Source: an uncultured Eubacterium sp.
GTDB taxonomy: Bacteria; Bacillota; Clostridia; Lachnospirales; CAG-274
DNA length: 17,099 nt
Assembly: GCA_900545305.1 (NCBI GenBank)
Contig: UQYD01000040.1
Location: 1 to 17,099, forward strand
Direction: 5' to 3'
Positions 7,219 through 15,328 of the stretch are shown here, piece after piece (positions within the stretch are counted from its first letter, which is position 1; each line of letters begins with the position of its first letter). A program made the position numbers and the translations under genes. The notes beneath the pieces were generated by a model. The model did no database searches. It was not told where the DNA came from and saw only the letters and a list, made by a program, of their open reading frames with translations.

Positions 7219-8793
7219 CTAACCTCTGCCTAAAATTGCATCCAAATCTTGAAGTGGATTTGTAATTGGCTGAAGATTAAATTTGTCAATAATAATTTTC
7301 AAAACACCTTCTGAAAGGAATGCCGGCATAGTAGGTCCAAGGTACATATTTTTTATGCCTAATGACAAAAGTGTAAGCAAAATACAAACAGCCTTTTGTT
7401 CGTACCAAGAAAGTACCAATGTTAAAGGTAAATCACTTATGCTACATTCAAACACTTCTGAAAGTGCCATAGCTACCTTTATAGCACTATAGGCATCGTT
7501 ACATTGTCCCATATCAATAATTCGAGGAAGACCATCTATTTCTCCTAAGTCTAAATCATTAAAACGATATTTACCACAGGCAAGAGTCAATACAAGAGAA
7601 TCCATCGGCGTACTCTTAACAAATTCTGTATAATAGTTTCTTCCTGGGTTTGCCCCATCACAGCCACCTACAAGAAAAATGTGGCTTATTTTTCCGGATT
7701 TAATAGCCGAAATAATTTTGTCTGCATTAGAAAGCACAGCATTGTGAGCAAAACCTGTTGTCAACATATGCCCACCATTAATACCACTCATACTTCTGTC
7801 GTGTTCATAGCCACCCAACTCTAAAGACTGTTTGATTATTGGCGTAAAATCCTTGTGTCCGTCTTTATTAGCCGAAATGTGCTTTATGTCCTCATAACCT
7901 ACAACTGAAGTAGTGTAAACTCTATCCTTGTAACTAGGTCGCCAAGGCATAAGGCAGTTTGTTGTAAATAGTATGGGTGCTGGAATGTCTTCAAACTCCT
8001 TCTGCTGTGACTGCCAAGCTGTACCAAAATTTCCTGACAAGTGAGGGTATTTCTTCAATTCCGGATAACCATGAGCCGGTAACATTTCACTGTGGGTATA
8101 TATGTTTATACCTTTGCCCTCTGTCTGTTGAAGTAACTGCTGTAAATCTCCTAAATCGTGACCGGATATTACAATAAAAGGACCTTTTTTAATATCTGTA
8201 TTTACTCTCGTAGGTACAGGATTTCCAAAACTCTCTGTATTGGCAGTGTCCAAAAGCTCCATACACTTAAGATTTACATTACCAAATTCCATAATAAGGT
8301 CAAGCCATTCCTCTGGACTGTGTTCCTTGTTTATTTCACTTAACCCTTTGTAGAACCAACTTGTTACTTCATCGTCCTCAAAACCTAAGTTCATACTGTG
8401 GTGAGCATAAGCTGCCATACCCTTTAACCCAAAAAGTAAAGTAGAACGCAAAGAAACAATATCTGTATCCCCATCCCACAATTCCACAAGATTGTGTTCT
8501 CTAGTGTCACCTACAGCCTTGCGTTCAGCTTCTATCCTTTTTATAAAATTTTCTATAGCCTCGTTGTCAAAATTTACATTTGTAAGTGTTGTAAATAATC
8601 CGTCAATAAATAAACGGTCAGCCTCTTTTGTTCTCATATTCTTTTCAACCATTGTTTCTGCAAGACAAATTAATTCGTATACTAACTCGTCCTGAAGATT
8701 TGCTGTTGTAGGCTGTTTGCCACATACACCTGTTCGTATACACCCCTTATTTCCGGCTGTCTGCTGGCATTGGAAACAAAACATATCTGTCAT
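7219..8793 (-). CDS. hcp: Hydroxylamine reductase / hybrid-cluster protein
   Basis: Cytoplasmic iron-sulfur enzyme linked to hydroxylamine and nitric-oxide detoxification in anaerobes. The N-terminal cluster Cys are C6, C9, C18 and C24 (CX2CX8CX5C), the strict-anaerobe [4Fe-4S] pattern. All hybrid-cluster ligands can be placed: His212 (SGHDLGD), Glu236, Cys280 (TTNC), Cys378 (GGCDG), Cys406 (LACGKYRF), Cys431 (GQCNDA), Glu465 and Lys467 (YEQK). Length 524 fits the class. The start is supported by AGGAGG 9 bases upstream. No separate hcr reductase is adjacent. I see no clear sigma-A promoter in the AT-rich upstream DNA. A short dyad (ATTG-GAAA-CAAT) lies there, but I do not assign it. Confidence 0.95.
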   Translation of the reverse strand: MTDMFCFQCQQTAGNKGCIRTGVCGKQPTTANLQDELVYELICLAETMVEKNMRTKEADRLFIDGLFTTLTNVNFDNEAIENFIKRIEAERKAVGDTREHNLVELWDGDTDIVSLRSTLLFGLKGMAAYAHHSMNLGFEDDEVTSWFYKGLSEINKEHSPEEWLDLIMEFGNVNLKCMELLDTANTESFGNPVPTRVNTDIKKGPFIVISGHDLGDLQQLLQQTEGKGINIYTHSEMLPAHGYPELKKYPHLSGNFGTAWQSQQKEFEDIPAPILFTTNCLMPWRPSYKDRVYTTSVVGYEDIKHISANKDGHKDFTPIIKQSLELGGYEHDRSMSGINGGHMLTTGFAHNAVLSNADKIISAIKSGKISHIFLVGGCDGANPGRNYYTEFVKSTPMDSLVLTLACGKYRFNDLDLGEIDGLPRIIDMGQCNDAYSAIKVAMALSEVFECSISDLPLTLVLSWYEQKAVCILLTLLSLGIKNMYLGPTMPAFLSEGVLKIIIDKFNLQPITNPLQDLDAILGRG

Positions 8794-8950
8794 AAATATA
8801 TCCTCCTAAACATACTTCACTAGCTATCATTTATATTGTTTCCAATTTCTTTGTTTTATACATTTATTTAAAAAATAAAAACCAGTTCACAAAGTCCTAA
8901 AGACAATAATAAACTGATTTCAATTAATATTAAACATTTTACACTATACT

Positions 8951-8979
8951 TTGACTTTTAATAAATTATTATCTATAAT
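8951..8979 (+). promoter_or_regulatory. Consensus promoter of the 124-aa hypothetical gene
   Basis: TTGACT (8951-8956), 17 bp, TATAAT (8974-8979). The start site would be near 8986, about 40 bases before the chosen ATG. This rules out an upstream in-frame TTG at 8951, which is the -35 box itself. Confidence 0.75.
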
Positions 8980-9025
8980 ATCCATATCTAAATCAAATAT
9001 CATAAACAATTTACTAGGGGATTAT

Positions 9026-9400
9026 ATGGCAAAACTTTACGGCTTTAAATTTGAATATCAAAATATGAATACAAGTACACCTGAATTGTATGTAATATTA
9101 GAAACTACTAACAAAGATTACATTTTACAGTGCTATTATAAGCAAAAAACTTATTCCATAAATATTACAGATAAAATTAATGAAATATGTAAAATGCTAG
9201 AAAAAATGAATATTATAGATTGGGATATGATTAATTACAATAAACCTATGGAATTGTTTCCTGGTTTTTATTGGAAATTAAACATACACACAGACACTAT
9301 CAATCTCTATAGCCAAGGATTTAATAATTATCCAAGTAATTGGAATGAATTTATTAATATTTTAAAGTATATAGGAATTGACTATTTTAATAAAAATTGA
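9026..9400 (+). CDS. Hypothetical small protein (124 aa)
   Basis: I do not recognise a named family. It has no signal peptide or membrane segment and looks like a small soluble alpha/beta protein rich in Asn, Lys, Ile and aromatic residues. The C-terminal part reads like many small Firmicute orphan proteins: a Trp-rich strand (FPGFYWKLNI), then a QGFNNYPSNWNEF motif and a final helix. Such proteins are sometimes immunity-like, which is inference only. The ATG at 9026 follows AGGGG at a good distance and a consensus promoter. It is the only plus-strand gene in the left half. Its last codons are duplicated beyond the IS at 10915-10933. Confidence 0.7.
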   Translation: MAKLYGFKFEYQNMNTSTPELYVILETTNKDYILQCYYKQKTYSINITDKINEICKMLEKMNIIDWDMINYNKPMELFPGFYWKLNIHTDTINLYSQGFNNYPSNWNEFINILKYIGIDYFNKN

Positions 9401-9408
9401 TAGTAATC
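9390..9408 (+). repeat. 19-bp direct repeat, left copy
   Basis: ATAAAAATTGATAGTAATC, containing the stop codon of the 124-aa gene. The identical right copy is at 10915-10933 and begins exactly at the IS right end. Confidence 0.85.
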
Positions 9409-9411
9409 CTT

Positions 9412-9470
9412 TTACTCATTCAAAACTTCAATAAGTATATCATTCATCTTATCATAGGAGTCAAAGAAAT
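9412..9470 (-). pseudogene. C-terminal gene tail abutting the IS left end
   Basis: The minus-strand frame ends FFDSYDKMNDILIEVLNE then stop, a plausible protein tail with no start of its own. Its frame stays open for another 15 codons inside the IS terminus, then hits a stop. It probably represents the 3' end of a gene cut by, or carried with, the IS256-type element. The family is unknown. Confidence 0.4.
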
Positions 9471-9518
9471 GAGTCCGTTTCAAGTTTTGTGTAAACGCTA
9501 AAAACTGATATATTTAAT

Positions 9519-9554
9519 AACAAGGATAGAACAAGTATATTTTCTATCCTTGTT
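9519..9554 (-). terminator. Hairpin after the transposase gene
   Basis: A 13-bp perfect stem (9519-9531 and 9542-9554) with a 10-nt loop, inside the IS and 33 bases after the transposase stop. The tail (ATTAAATA) is only weakly T-rich. Confidence 0.5.
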
Positions 9555-9587
9555 TATAGTATACTGCTAAATTTTATATTGTAAATG

Positions 9588-10841
9588 TTAATTTAATATA
9601 TTAGTAATTCGTTCTTCAAAATATATTACTAACTGTGCTCGAATTTTACCCCAATCCTGTCTATGCCCTGTCCACTTTCTTGTTATATCCATGGCTGCTA
9701 GGTAGAGCATTTTTAGCAGACTATCATCTGTAGGAAATACTGACTTATTCTTTGTAACCTTTCTTAGCTGACGATTGAAACCTTCAACTGTATTTGTTGT
9801 ATATATGATTTTTCGCACTTCATCTGGATACTTAAAATAGGTTGATAATGTAGCCCAATTTTCATACCAACTTTTTGATATATTTGGATATTTATTATTC
9901 CATTTCTCTGCAAAACTATCTAATTCCATTAAAGCAATATCTTCTGTTGCAGCTGCATAGACCTTTTTTAAATCAGCCATTAATTCCTTTATATCCTTAT
10001 ATGACACAAATTTAGTTGTATTTCTAATTTGATGAATTATACAATGCTGCATTTCTGTATCTGGAAAAACAGCAGAAATAGCTTGAGGAAATCCTGTAAG
10101 TCCATCAATACAAGCAATTAAAATATCTTTTACTCCTCTATTTTTTAAACCATTAAGTATTCCTAACCAAAACTTTGCACTTTCATTTTCTCCAACATAC
10201 ATACCTAGTACATCTCGTTTTCCGTCTAAGTCAAGTCCAAGTGCGATATATACAGCCTTTTTTATTATTCTACCTTCACTTCTTACATGAAAATGTAGTG
10301 CATCTAAATAAACTACAGCATAAATATCTTCTAATGGTCTTTCTTGCCATTCTTTTACTATAGGTAAAATTTTATTTGTTACTCTACTTATTGTGCTATC
10401 TGATACATTAATGCCATATAAATCGTTTAGATGGCTCTCTATATCTCCAGTTGTCATACCTTTGGCATACATAGAAATGATTTTTTCTTCCATATCTTGA
10501 GTAAGGGTATTTTGATATTTTTTTATAACTTGAGGCTCGTATTCACCGTTTCTATCTCTAGGAATATCTAAATCCATATCACCATAGCTAGTGTGCATAG
10601 TTTTTCTGCTATATCCATTGCGACTATTACCAGTGTCTTTGTTCTTATAATCGTACTTTGAATGACCAAGGGTATCATCAAGTTCGCCGTCTAAAGTTCC
10701 TTCAAGTATAACAGACATCATTTCTCTCATTATGGAATTGACATCTTTACCATCTTTAACAGGATTATCCTTTAAATAACCTGCCATCATTTCTCGTAAC
10801 GCCTGTCTTTCAGGACTTTCATTTCTTTTTCTTCTAGCCAT
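9588..10841 (-). CDS. IS256-family transposase (Transposase_mut, DDE)
   Basis: Full-length, apparently intact 417-residue transposase. The catalytic triad can be placed from the chosen start at Asp180 (VVYLDALHFHV), Asp246 (ACIDGLTGFP) and Glu353 (NTVEGFNRQLRK). The CxxH motif at 267-270 (HCIIHQIR) is typical of the mutator/IS256 group. The N-terminal third is basic and DNA-binding. The ATG at 10841 is preferred over a TTG at 10856 because the TTG overlaps the GGAGG that serves the ATG. No frameshift or stop is seen, so it may still be active. Confidence 0.95.
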   Translation of the reverse strand: MARRKRNESPERQALREMMAGYLKDNPVKDGKDVNSIMREMMSVILEGTLDGELDDTLGHSKYDYKNKDTGNSRNGYSRKTMHTSYGDMDLDIPRDRNGEYEPQVIKKYQNTLTQDMEEKIISMYAKGMTTGDIESHLNDLYGINVSDSTISRVTNKILPIVKEWQERPLEDIYAVVYLDALHFHVRSEGRIIKKAVYIALGLDLDGKRDVLGMYVGENESAKFWLGILNGLKNRGVKDILIACIDGLTGFPQAISAVFPDTEMQHCIIHQIRNTTKFVSYKDIKELMADLKKVYAAATEDIALMELDSFAEKWNNKYPNISKSWYENWATLSTYFKYPDEVRKIIYTTNTVEGFNRQLRKVTKNKSVFPTDDSLLKMLYLAAMDITRKWTGHRQDWGKIRAQLVIYFEERITNILN

Positions 10842-10869
10842 AATAAAAACCTCCAAACTGACTATTTTT

Positions 10870-10898
10870 ATTATACATCAGTTTAGAGGTTTACACAA
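10870..10898 (-). promoter_or_regulatory. Transposase promoter, -35 inside the terminal repeat
   Basis: TTGTGT (10893-10898), 17 bp, TATAAT (10870-10875). The -35 box lies within the right inverted repeat, a common arrangement in insertion sequences. Confidence 0.6.
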
Positions 10899-10914
10899 AC
10901 TTTGGGATAGACCC

Positions 10915-10933
10915 ATAAAAATTGATAGTAATC
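10915..10933 (+). repeat. 19-bp direct repeat, right copy
   Basis: Identical to 9390-9408 and begins at the first base outside the IS right inverted repeat. The two copies bracket a 1,506-bp unit: 62 bp plus the IS. Confidence 0.85.
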
Positions 10934-10935
10934 AT

Positions 10936-11034
10936 CTATGAATTTCTGTATTTTTCTTTATTACCAAAATATAAATAATCATCGTGTTCTGAACTATCAT
11001 CAAATAACTTGTAAATTATTTTCTGACATCTATT
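10936..11034 (-). pseudogene. Gene remnant downstream of the 828-aa gene
   Basis: A 32-codon open stretch ending KLFDDSSEHDDYLYFGNK... then stop has the look of a real protein tail but no usable start. A stop codon precedes it. The DNA between it and the 828-aa gene holds another short open stretch in a different frame (KKVLDFGVGIKRNYIF), as in a frameshifted relic. It is followed directly by the 19-bp repeat and the IS. Confidence 0.35.
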
Positions 11035-11110
11035 TTAAAAGTCGCACCTAACTATACATAAAGATATAATTTCTCTTTATTCCTACACCAAAATCAAGCA
11101 CTTTTTTAAA

Positions 11111-13597
11111 TTATACCACTACAAATTCTTCGTCCAAATACTTTATTGATTCAGAATCATACAATTCTTTCGGAATAATTTTATATGTTAAACCAGTTTC
11201 GATTAAAATTGATAATAATTTTGATTTTGAAATAGTGCTATATCCATTTTCTTTTAAATAATTAGCTACCACTTCGGAATATTCTGAAAAACTAGAGTCT
11301 ACATTTACAATAATTCCTCTTTCAAAATTTCTGTTTTTCTTTCTAGTCTCAATAATTTTTAATTTAGAGCTTAACTTTTCTATAATTGAACGCAATAAAA
11401 AGCTATTCCATTCATATTTAATATTTGGTAATAATCCCCAACTTTCAAAATTTATTAATGAAAGAAAGTTATTTTTCATTTTTTGACAAATCACACTTTC
11501 AATTTGTCCAATTTCCTCATCACTTATTCTAAACAATTCTCTTTTTATATATCTATCATCAGATATTCTAATATATTCCTTTTCGATGTCAGAAAATACC
11601 ATACCTCTCGTTCCCATAGCCCACATAAGGTGTTCTGCAATATTAGAGTACTTATTGAAGCTTATTTCATCTACATTTTTCAACATGCTCAAGGCAATTT
11701 CTTTCATGGAAATTGCGTCAAACATACCTTTTCTTCCAATATGGGGTATTCTAAAATCAAATTCATCACTAAAAAGGTATGTACATATATAAAATAAATT
11801 TGAAGGAGATTTAATATTATTATCCTTAAAACAATTTTCTAATTTATTTATAACTTTATTATATAGTAAGTTATCGCTACAATATCCAAAATTCTCATTC
11901 ATAATATTTAAAATAGTATTGTGTATATACTCTATATCTGTAACAGAAATGGATAACATTTGAGCTGAGAAATAATAATTATGTTCCCATTGAAATAATT
12001 CTTTCTCCTCATGTATAGCCCTAAGTAACATAGCCTCTGATACTCCAGGTATAAATAGCTTCAAATCATTCTTATGAATAGGACATCTATTATCAGCAAA
12101 TACTTTCTTAATTCTATCTCCCAATGTAGCTGATATACAATTTTCTTTTTTGGTTAAATAATCTCTTGCATATGTATATTCTTCTGGATAATAGTATAGT
12201 AATACTCCATGAAGAAAATGATAATTATTAATATTGCTTGTTCTATTTAAAAGTTCTTTAAATTGGGTAAATAATTCTATATAAAATACAACACTTTCTT
12301 TTCTTTCATCAATAAATTTTTTAATTTTTTCAATAGTTTCTATTTCAATATTAATATTTTCTACTGCTGTAAACATTCCTCTCCCGCATAACACTAAATA
12401 TTCTGTTAATCTTGAAGTAAATGCTCTATTGTTATCTGGAATTCCTAAATTTCCATATTGCTTTTTTACTAAATTACGAAGTGTATCTAAATCTTCACTT
12501 TCATATAATTTAATGCCATTAGGAAATTCCTTTGCGATAATTTTTTTGCATAAAAAAGCATAGGATTTACTACCCTTTATGGCATAATCTCCATATAACT
12601 TATATCCATATTTTTGTATTAAATTTATAAATTCTTCACTTCCCACATATTGAAATCCATTATCAGTCATTAATATATCCAATTCTTCAAGATTTTCATA
12701 TAAATCTATTCCTTCTCCGATAAATTCTGTTGCCAAATCCAATATATATTTTTCTGTACTCTTTTCGTCTTTTCTAATTTGAACAAAAACATCTGCAAAA
12801 TCCAAAAATTCTAAATCTTCGCTCATATAACATGCTTCAATCACTATTTGATTATAATCATCATTATCAAATATACCAAGCAATTCATATATCGTAATAT
12901 ATCCTTTTGCCTCAAGTTTGTTTAATACTATTTGATTTATTAATGGACTAATTTTATCAAAATATTTCTTTGTAATCTGTCGTATTCTTTCTCTCGTTAC
13001 TCCTCTTTCATCTGCTATTTCTTGAAGTGTAAATCCAAAAGATCTTTCTAGTGCCATCAAATAATCTTTTTCTTCTTTATTCTTATCAAATACATAACCA
13101 CAAAGTTTTATCAAAGGTAGTTTTAGTTTACTTTCCATTTTTCTAAACTTATCTATATTTCTCATTCCAACAATTTTTGAAAGCAAATTAATATCTATTT
13201 TTTCTAGTTGACCTACTGTAATATATCCTGTATTTTTTAAAATAGAAATCCATTTAGAACTAATTCCTAATATTCCAATAATTTCTATTGATACATCATA
13301 TAATTCTGGATTAATTTCATCGAATAATATTCTCGACATAGTATTAAACAACTGAGAATTATTCTCCCCAATAGCTTCATCATATTTTTTAATAATAGCA
13401 TTTATTTTTCCAATACCCATGCCTTTCATATCAAATAATTTTTGAAAATCAAAATCTTTTAATTCATCTAAAAAAACAAGCTTATTTTCTTCACAATATT
13501 GGACAAATAACCTAAAACCGTTTTCACAAAATATATCTTCAATTCTAATACGATTATTATTTTTATTGTCATATATACTAAAAAAATCTTCTAACAT
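11111..13597 (-). CDS. Large multi-domain DNA-binding protein with sigma-70 region 4-like HTH and helix-hairpin-helix segments (828 aa)
   Basis: Uncharacterised. An N-terminal helix-hairpin-helix-like segment (about residues 45-75, KGMGIGKINAI) is followed by a second such segment (about 105-155, VGMRNI), both reminiscent of the RNA polymerase alpha C-terminal domain. A clear sigma-70 region 4-type helix-turn-helix lies at about 177-212 (FTLQEIADERGVTRERIRQI). The rest (230-828) is predicted helical with several possible winged-helix units, for example 490-550 and 560-620. No nuclease, ATPase or membrane motif is visible. GGGGAGG precedes the ATG. It is divergent from the HNH endonuclease gene. 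The composition suggests a regulator or DNA-binding platform acting with RNA polymerase or a nuclease; its role is unknown. Confidence 0.75.
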   Translation of the reverse strand: MLEDFFSIYDNKNNNRIRIEDIFCENGFRLFVQYCEENKLVFLDELKDFDFQKLFDMKGMGIGKINAIIKKYDEAIGENNSQLFNTMSRILFDEINPELYDVSIEIIGILGISSKWISILKNTGYITVGQLEKIDINLLSKIVGMRNIDKFRKMESKLKLPLIKLCGYVFDKNKEEKDYLMALERSFGFTLQEIADERGVTRERIRQITKKYFDKISPLINQIVLNKLEAKGYITIYELLGIFDNDDYNQIVIEACYMSEDLEFLDFADVFVQIRKDEKSTEKYILDLATEFIGEGIDLYENLEELDILMTDNGFQYVGSEEFINLIQKYGYKLYGDYAIKGSKSYAFLCKKIIAKEFPNGIKLYESEDLDTLRNLVKKQYGNLGIPDNNRAFTSRLTEYLVLCGRGMFTAVENINIEIETIEKIKKFIDERKESVVFYIELFTQFKELLNRTSNINNYHFLHGVLLYYYPEEYTYARDYLTKKENCISATLGDRIKKVFADNRCPIHKNDLKLFIPGVSEAMLLRAIHEEKELFQWEHNYYFSAQMLSISVTDIEYIHNTILNIMNENFGYCSDNLLYNKVINKLENCFKDNNIKSPSNLFYICTYLFSDEFDFRIPHIGRKGMFDAISMKEIALSMLKNVDEISFNKYSNIAEHLMWAMGTRGMVFSDIEKEYIRISDDRYIKRELFRISDEEIGQIESVICQKMKNNFLSLINFESWGLLPNIKYEWNSFLLRSIIEKLSSKLKIIETRKKNRNFERGIIVNVDSSFSEYSEVVANYLKENGYSTISKSKLLSILIETGLTYKIIPKELYDSESIKYLDEEFVVV

Positions 13598-13816
13598 GTA
13601 TAATACCTCCCCTTAATATTAATCAATACTTCTTTACTATTTTTATTTAAGAAGCTAATACTATAACTTGCATAAGTTTTTAAAAAATAAAGAAAGAAGT
13701 ATAAGCAAAATACTTTGTATTATATTCATTATACATTTTTTATTATTAGGCATAAAAAAGTGTATTTTATATTTCACCATAACCTTTAGCTTTTAAATTA
13801 ATATATAAAGAAATTC

Positions 13817-13997
13817 TCAATTCCACCACTCAAAATATGTAATTCTACTCCATGTTATCTCATCGCAATCTACATAGCCATTTTCCACATAATAGTACCT
13901 ATCAATAGATATTTTTCAGTTCATCGTGTTTATTAGAACTTATAAAAATATTATATTGAAATATATTTGAAAATGCAATAACATAATTAAAATATTT
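13817..13997 (-). pseudogene. Frameshifted remnant of a small unknown gene
   Basis: Two adjoining minus-strand frames read like one protein. The first gives YVIAFSNIFQYNIFISSNK followed by HDELKNIY and a stop. A shift of one base then continues as DRYYYVENGYVDCDEITWSR followed by ITYFEWWN and the terminal stop. No ribosome site precedes it, and an ATG at 14006 is followed at once by a TGA. It looks like a decayed small gene, about 60 codons long. The family is not recognised. Confidence 0.4.
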
Positions 13998-14018
13998 TCA
14001 AATCATAATATAAATTAA

Positions 14019-14047
14019 TTGACTTATTATTATAAATATATTATTAT
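14019..14047 (+). promoter_or_regulatory. Promoter of the HNH endonuclease gene
   Basis: TTGACT (14019-14024), 17 bp, TATTAT (14042-14047), about 37 bases before the ATG at 14084. Confidence 0.6.
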
Positions 14048-14083
14048 ATACTTATAAATATTATTAAGGGGCTGGTGATTACT

Positions 14084-15046
14084 ATGAGTACATTTTGTGT
14101 AAGAAGAACAAGTTCAAAATGGATATCAAGTTTAAAAACTAATTATGAAAACGGAAGACTTGGTAAATACATTAATTTTTGGACTTCCGACGAAAAAGAG
14201 TTTAAATCTCTTAAAGAAGGTGAGCTTTTTGTATTCCTTTCGCACGATAAAACAAATAGCGAAAATGTAGCAATAGTTGGGGGTGCTTACTTCTCACATT
14301 TTGAAAAAATGAGTATAGCTGATGCATGGGAAAAGTATGGTATAAGTAATGGTAGTGAATCTTTAGAAGATTTGCTTTCTTCTATCCAAAATACAGTAGA
14401 AGACAAAAAATTTCAAGTAAGCACTGATATTGGTTGTATTATATTAAAGGATATATTTTTCCTTGATGATTATATATATATTAAAAAAGACAACCCATAT
14501 AATTGGAACAAATATACTGTTAGCTATAAAAAATATTATACTGATGACCCAGTTGGTAAAGATTTATATAATTTGATAACTACATATAAGAATGGCGAAA
14601 ATAAACCAAATAAAGAAATCAAAGAAATAATTAATGATATTGAAAATTCTGAAATAAAAGGGAAAGAAATAACAGCATTAATAAAAAGAAGGGTAAACCA
14701 AAGTATTTTTAGAAAGCGTCTTTTAAATAAGTATAACTCTTGCTGTCTATGTAAACTAGATAACCCTTCTTTATTAAGAGCGAGCCATATTAAGCCTTGG
14801 TCAGTAAGTGATGAAAACGAAAAATTAGATGTTAATAACGGTTTCTTACTATGCCCAAATCATGACGCATTATTTGATGCTGGTTTTATAACATTTTCAG
14901 ATGAAGGAAATATAATAATTTCAAAAAGATTAGATAACAAAGATTGTTCACTTTTGGGAATTAATCCATCAATGAAAATTTCCGTTTCAGAAGAAAACAA
15001 AAAATATCTTGAATATCACAGAACCATAAAATTTTTCGATAAATAA
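14084..15046 (+). CDS. HNH endonuclease with possible modified-base-reader N-terminal domain
   Basis: A 320-residue protein. Counting from the GTG at 14075, the C-terminal third (about 205-280) is an HNH_2-type nuclease: a CCLC zinc pair (223-226), the catalytic His in ASHIKPW (238), Asn in DVNNG (about 255) and a second CPNH (260-263). The N-terminal 130 residues (FWTSDEKEFKSLKEGELFVF, then a glycine turn) resemble PUA/EVE-like readers joined to restriction nucleases; this part is inference. The start is taken at ATG 14084, with GGTGA 5 bases upstream; GTG 14075 overlaps that site. It has its own promoter and a strong terminator and is divergent from the 828-aa gene. It is probably a restriction nuclease against foreign or modified DNA. 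Confidence 0.82.
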   Translation: MSTFCVRRTSSKWISSLKTNYENGRLGKYINFWTSDEKEFKSLKEGELFVFLSHDKTNSENVAIVGGAYFSHFEKMSIADAWEKYGISNGSESLEDLLSSIQNTVEDKKFQVSTDIGCIILKDIFFLDDYIYIKKDNPYNWNKYTVSYKKYYTDDPVGKDLYNLITTYKNGENKPNKEIKEIINDIENSEIKGKEITALIKRRVNQSIFRKRLLNKYNSCCLCKLDNPSLLRASHIKPWSVSDENEKLDVNNGFLLCPNHDALFDAGFITFSDEGNIIISKRLDNKDCSLLGINPSMKISVSEENKKYLEYHRTIKFFDK

Positions 15047-15328
15047 CTTTATAATCTTTATTATGTCATGTAATTGCTACCCTTTTGAGGTAACCAAGTT
15101 TATCAAAAAAGCCCATATAATTGGGCTTTTTTGATATATCATTTATAATTTGTATACCCATATGCCACATAAAAAAATCTATAAAATAACACAATTATGT
15201 AGTTAATCTTAAGCAATTATGTAACCCATAATAAAATTAAACTAATGAAATAATATACCTCTATTTTGTTTATGCTGTTCTATATAAACTTCAAATATTT
15301 ATTCACAATCATAAATTGTAGATTTTAA
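15047..15328. other. AT-rich convergent intergenic region
   Basis: It contains the bidirectional terminator at 15101-15136. The remainder is AT-rich, with only very short open stretches, and I see no convincing gene there. Confidence 0.6.
15101..15136. terminator. Bidirectional intrinsic terminator between the HNH and Nudix genes
   Basis: A 15-bp perfect stem (15101-15115 and 15122-15136) with a 6-nt loop. The GC part (GCCCA) is flanked by A6/T6, so it works in both directions and separates the convergent HNH and Nudix transcription units. Confidence 0.85.

Larger units (their letters stand above)
9471..10914 (-). mobile_element. IS256-family insertion sequence, about 1.44 kb
   Basis: One transposase gene is bounded by imperfect terminal inverted repeats. 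The outer 26 bases at 9471-9496 and 10889-10914 match at 19 positions, and further similarity continues inward (CTAAAAACTGAT against CTCTAAACTGAT). The eight bases outside the ends (AAAGAAAT and ATAAAAAT) are not identical, so no clean 8-bp target duplication is seen. The left boundary is therefore less certain than the right. Confidence 0.8.
13598..14083. other. Intergenic region between the 828-aa gene and the HNH endonuclease gene
   Basis: It is very AT-rich. It holds a frameshifted gene remnant (13817-13997), a small dyad AACTT-GCAT-AAGTT (13665-13678) upstream of the 828-aa gene, and the HNH gene promoter (14019-14047). I found no confident promoter for the 828-aa gene. Confidence 0.6.

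Noticed and set aside
8794..8950. Possible regulator site ATTG-GAAA-CAAT upstream of hcp
   Set aside because: Only 4-bp arms in AT-rich DNA; too short to tell from chance.
8951..9025. Upstream in-frame extension of the 124-aa gene from a TTG
   Set aside because: The TTG is the -35 box of a consensus promoter, and a good ribosome site precedes the ATG at 9026.
13751..13830. Short minus-strand open stretch (LRISLYINLKAKGYGEI) after the frameshifted remnant
   Set aside because: Too short, no ribosome site, and it overlaps the end of the other remnant in another frame.
15242..15298. Short minus-strand open stretch (IFEVYIEQHKQNRGILFH)
   Set aside because: Only 18 codons, no start or ribosome site and a stop directly upstream; chance or an unrecognisable relic.
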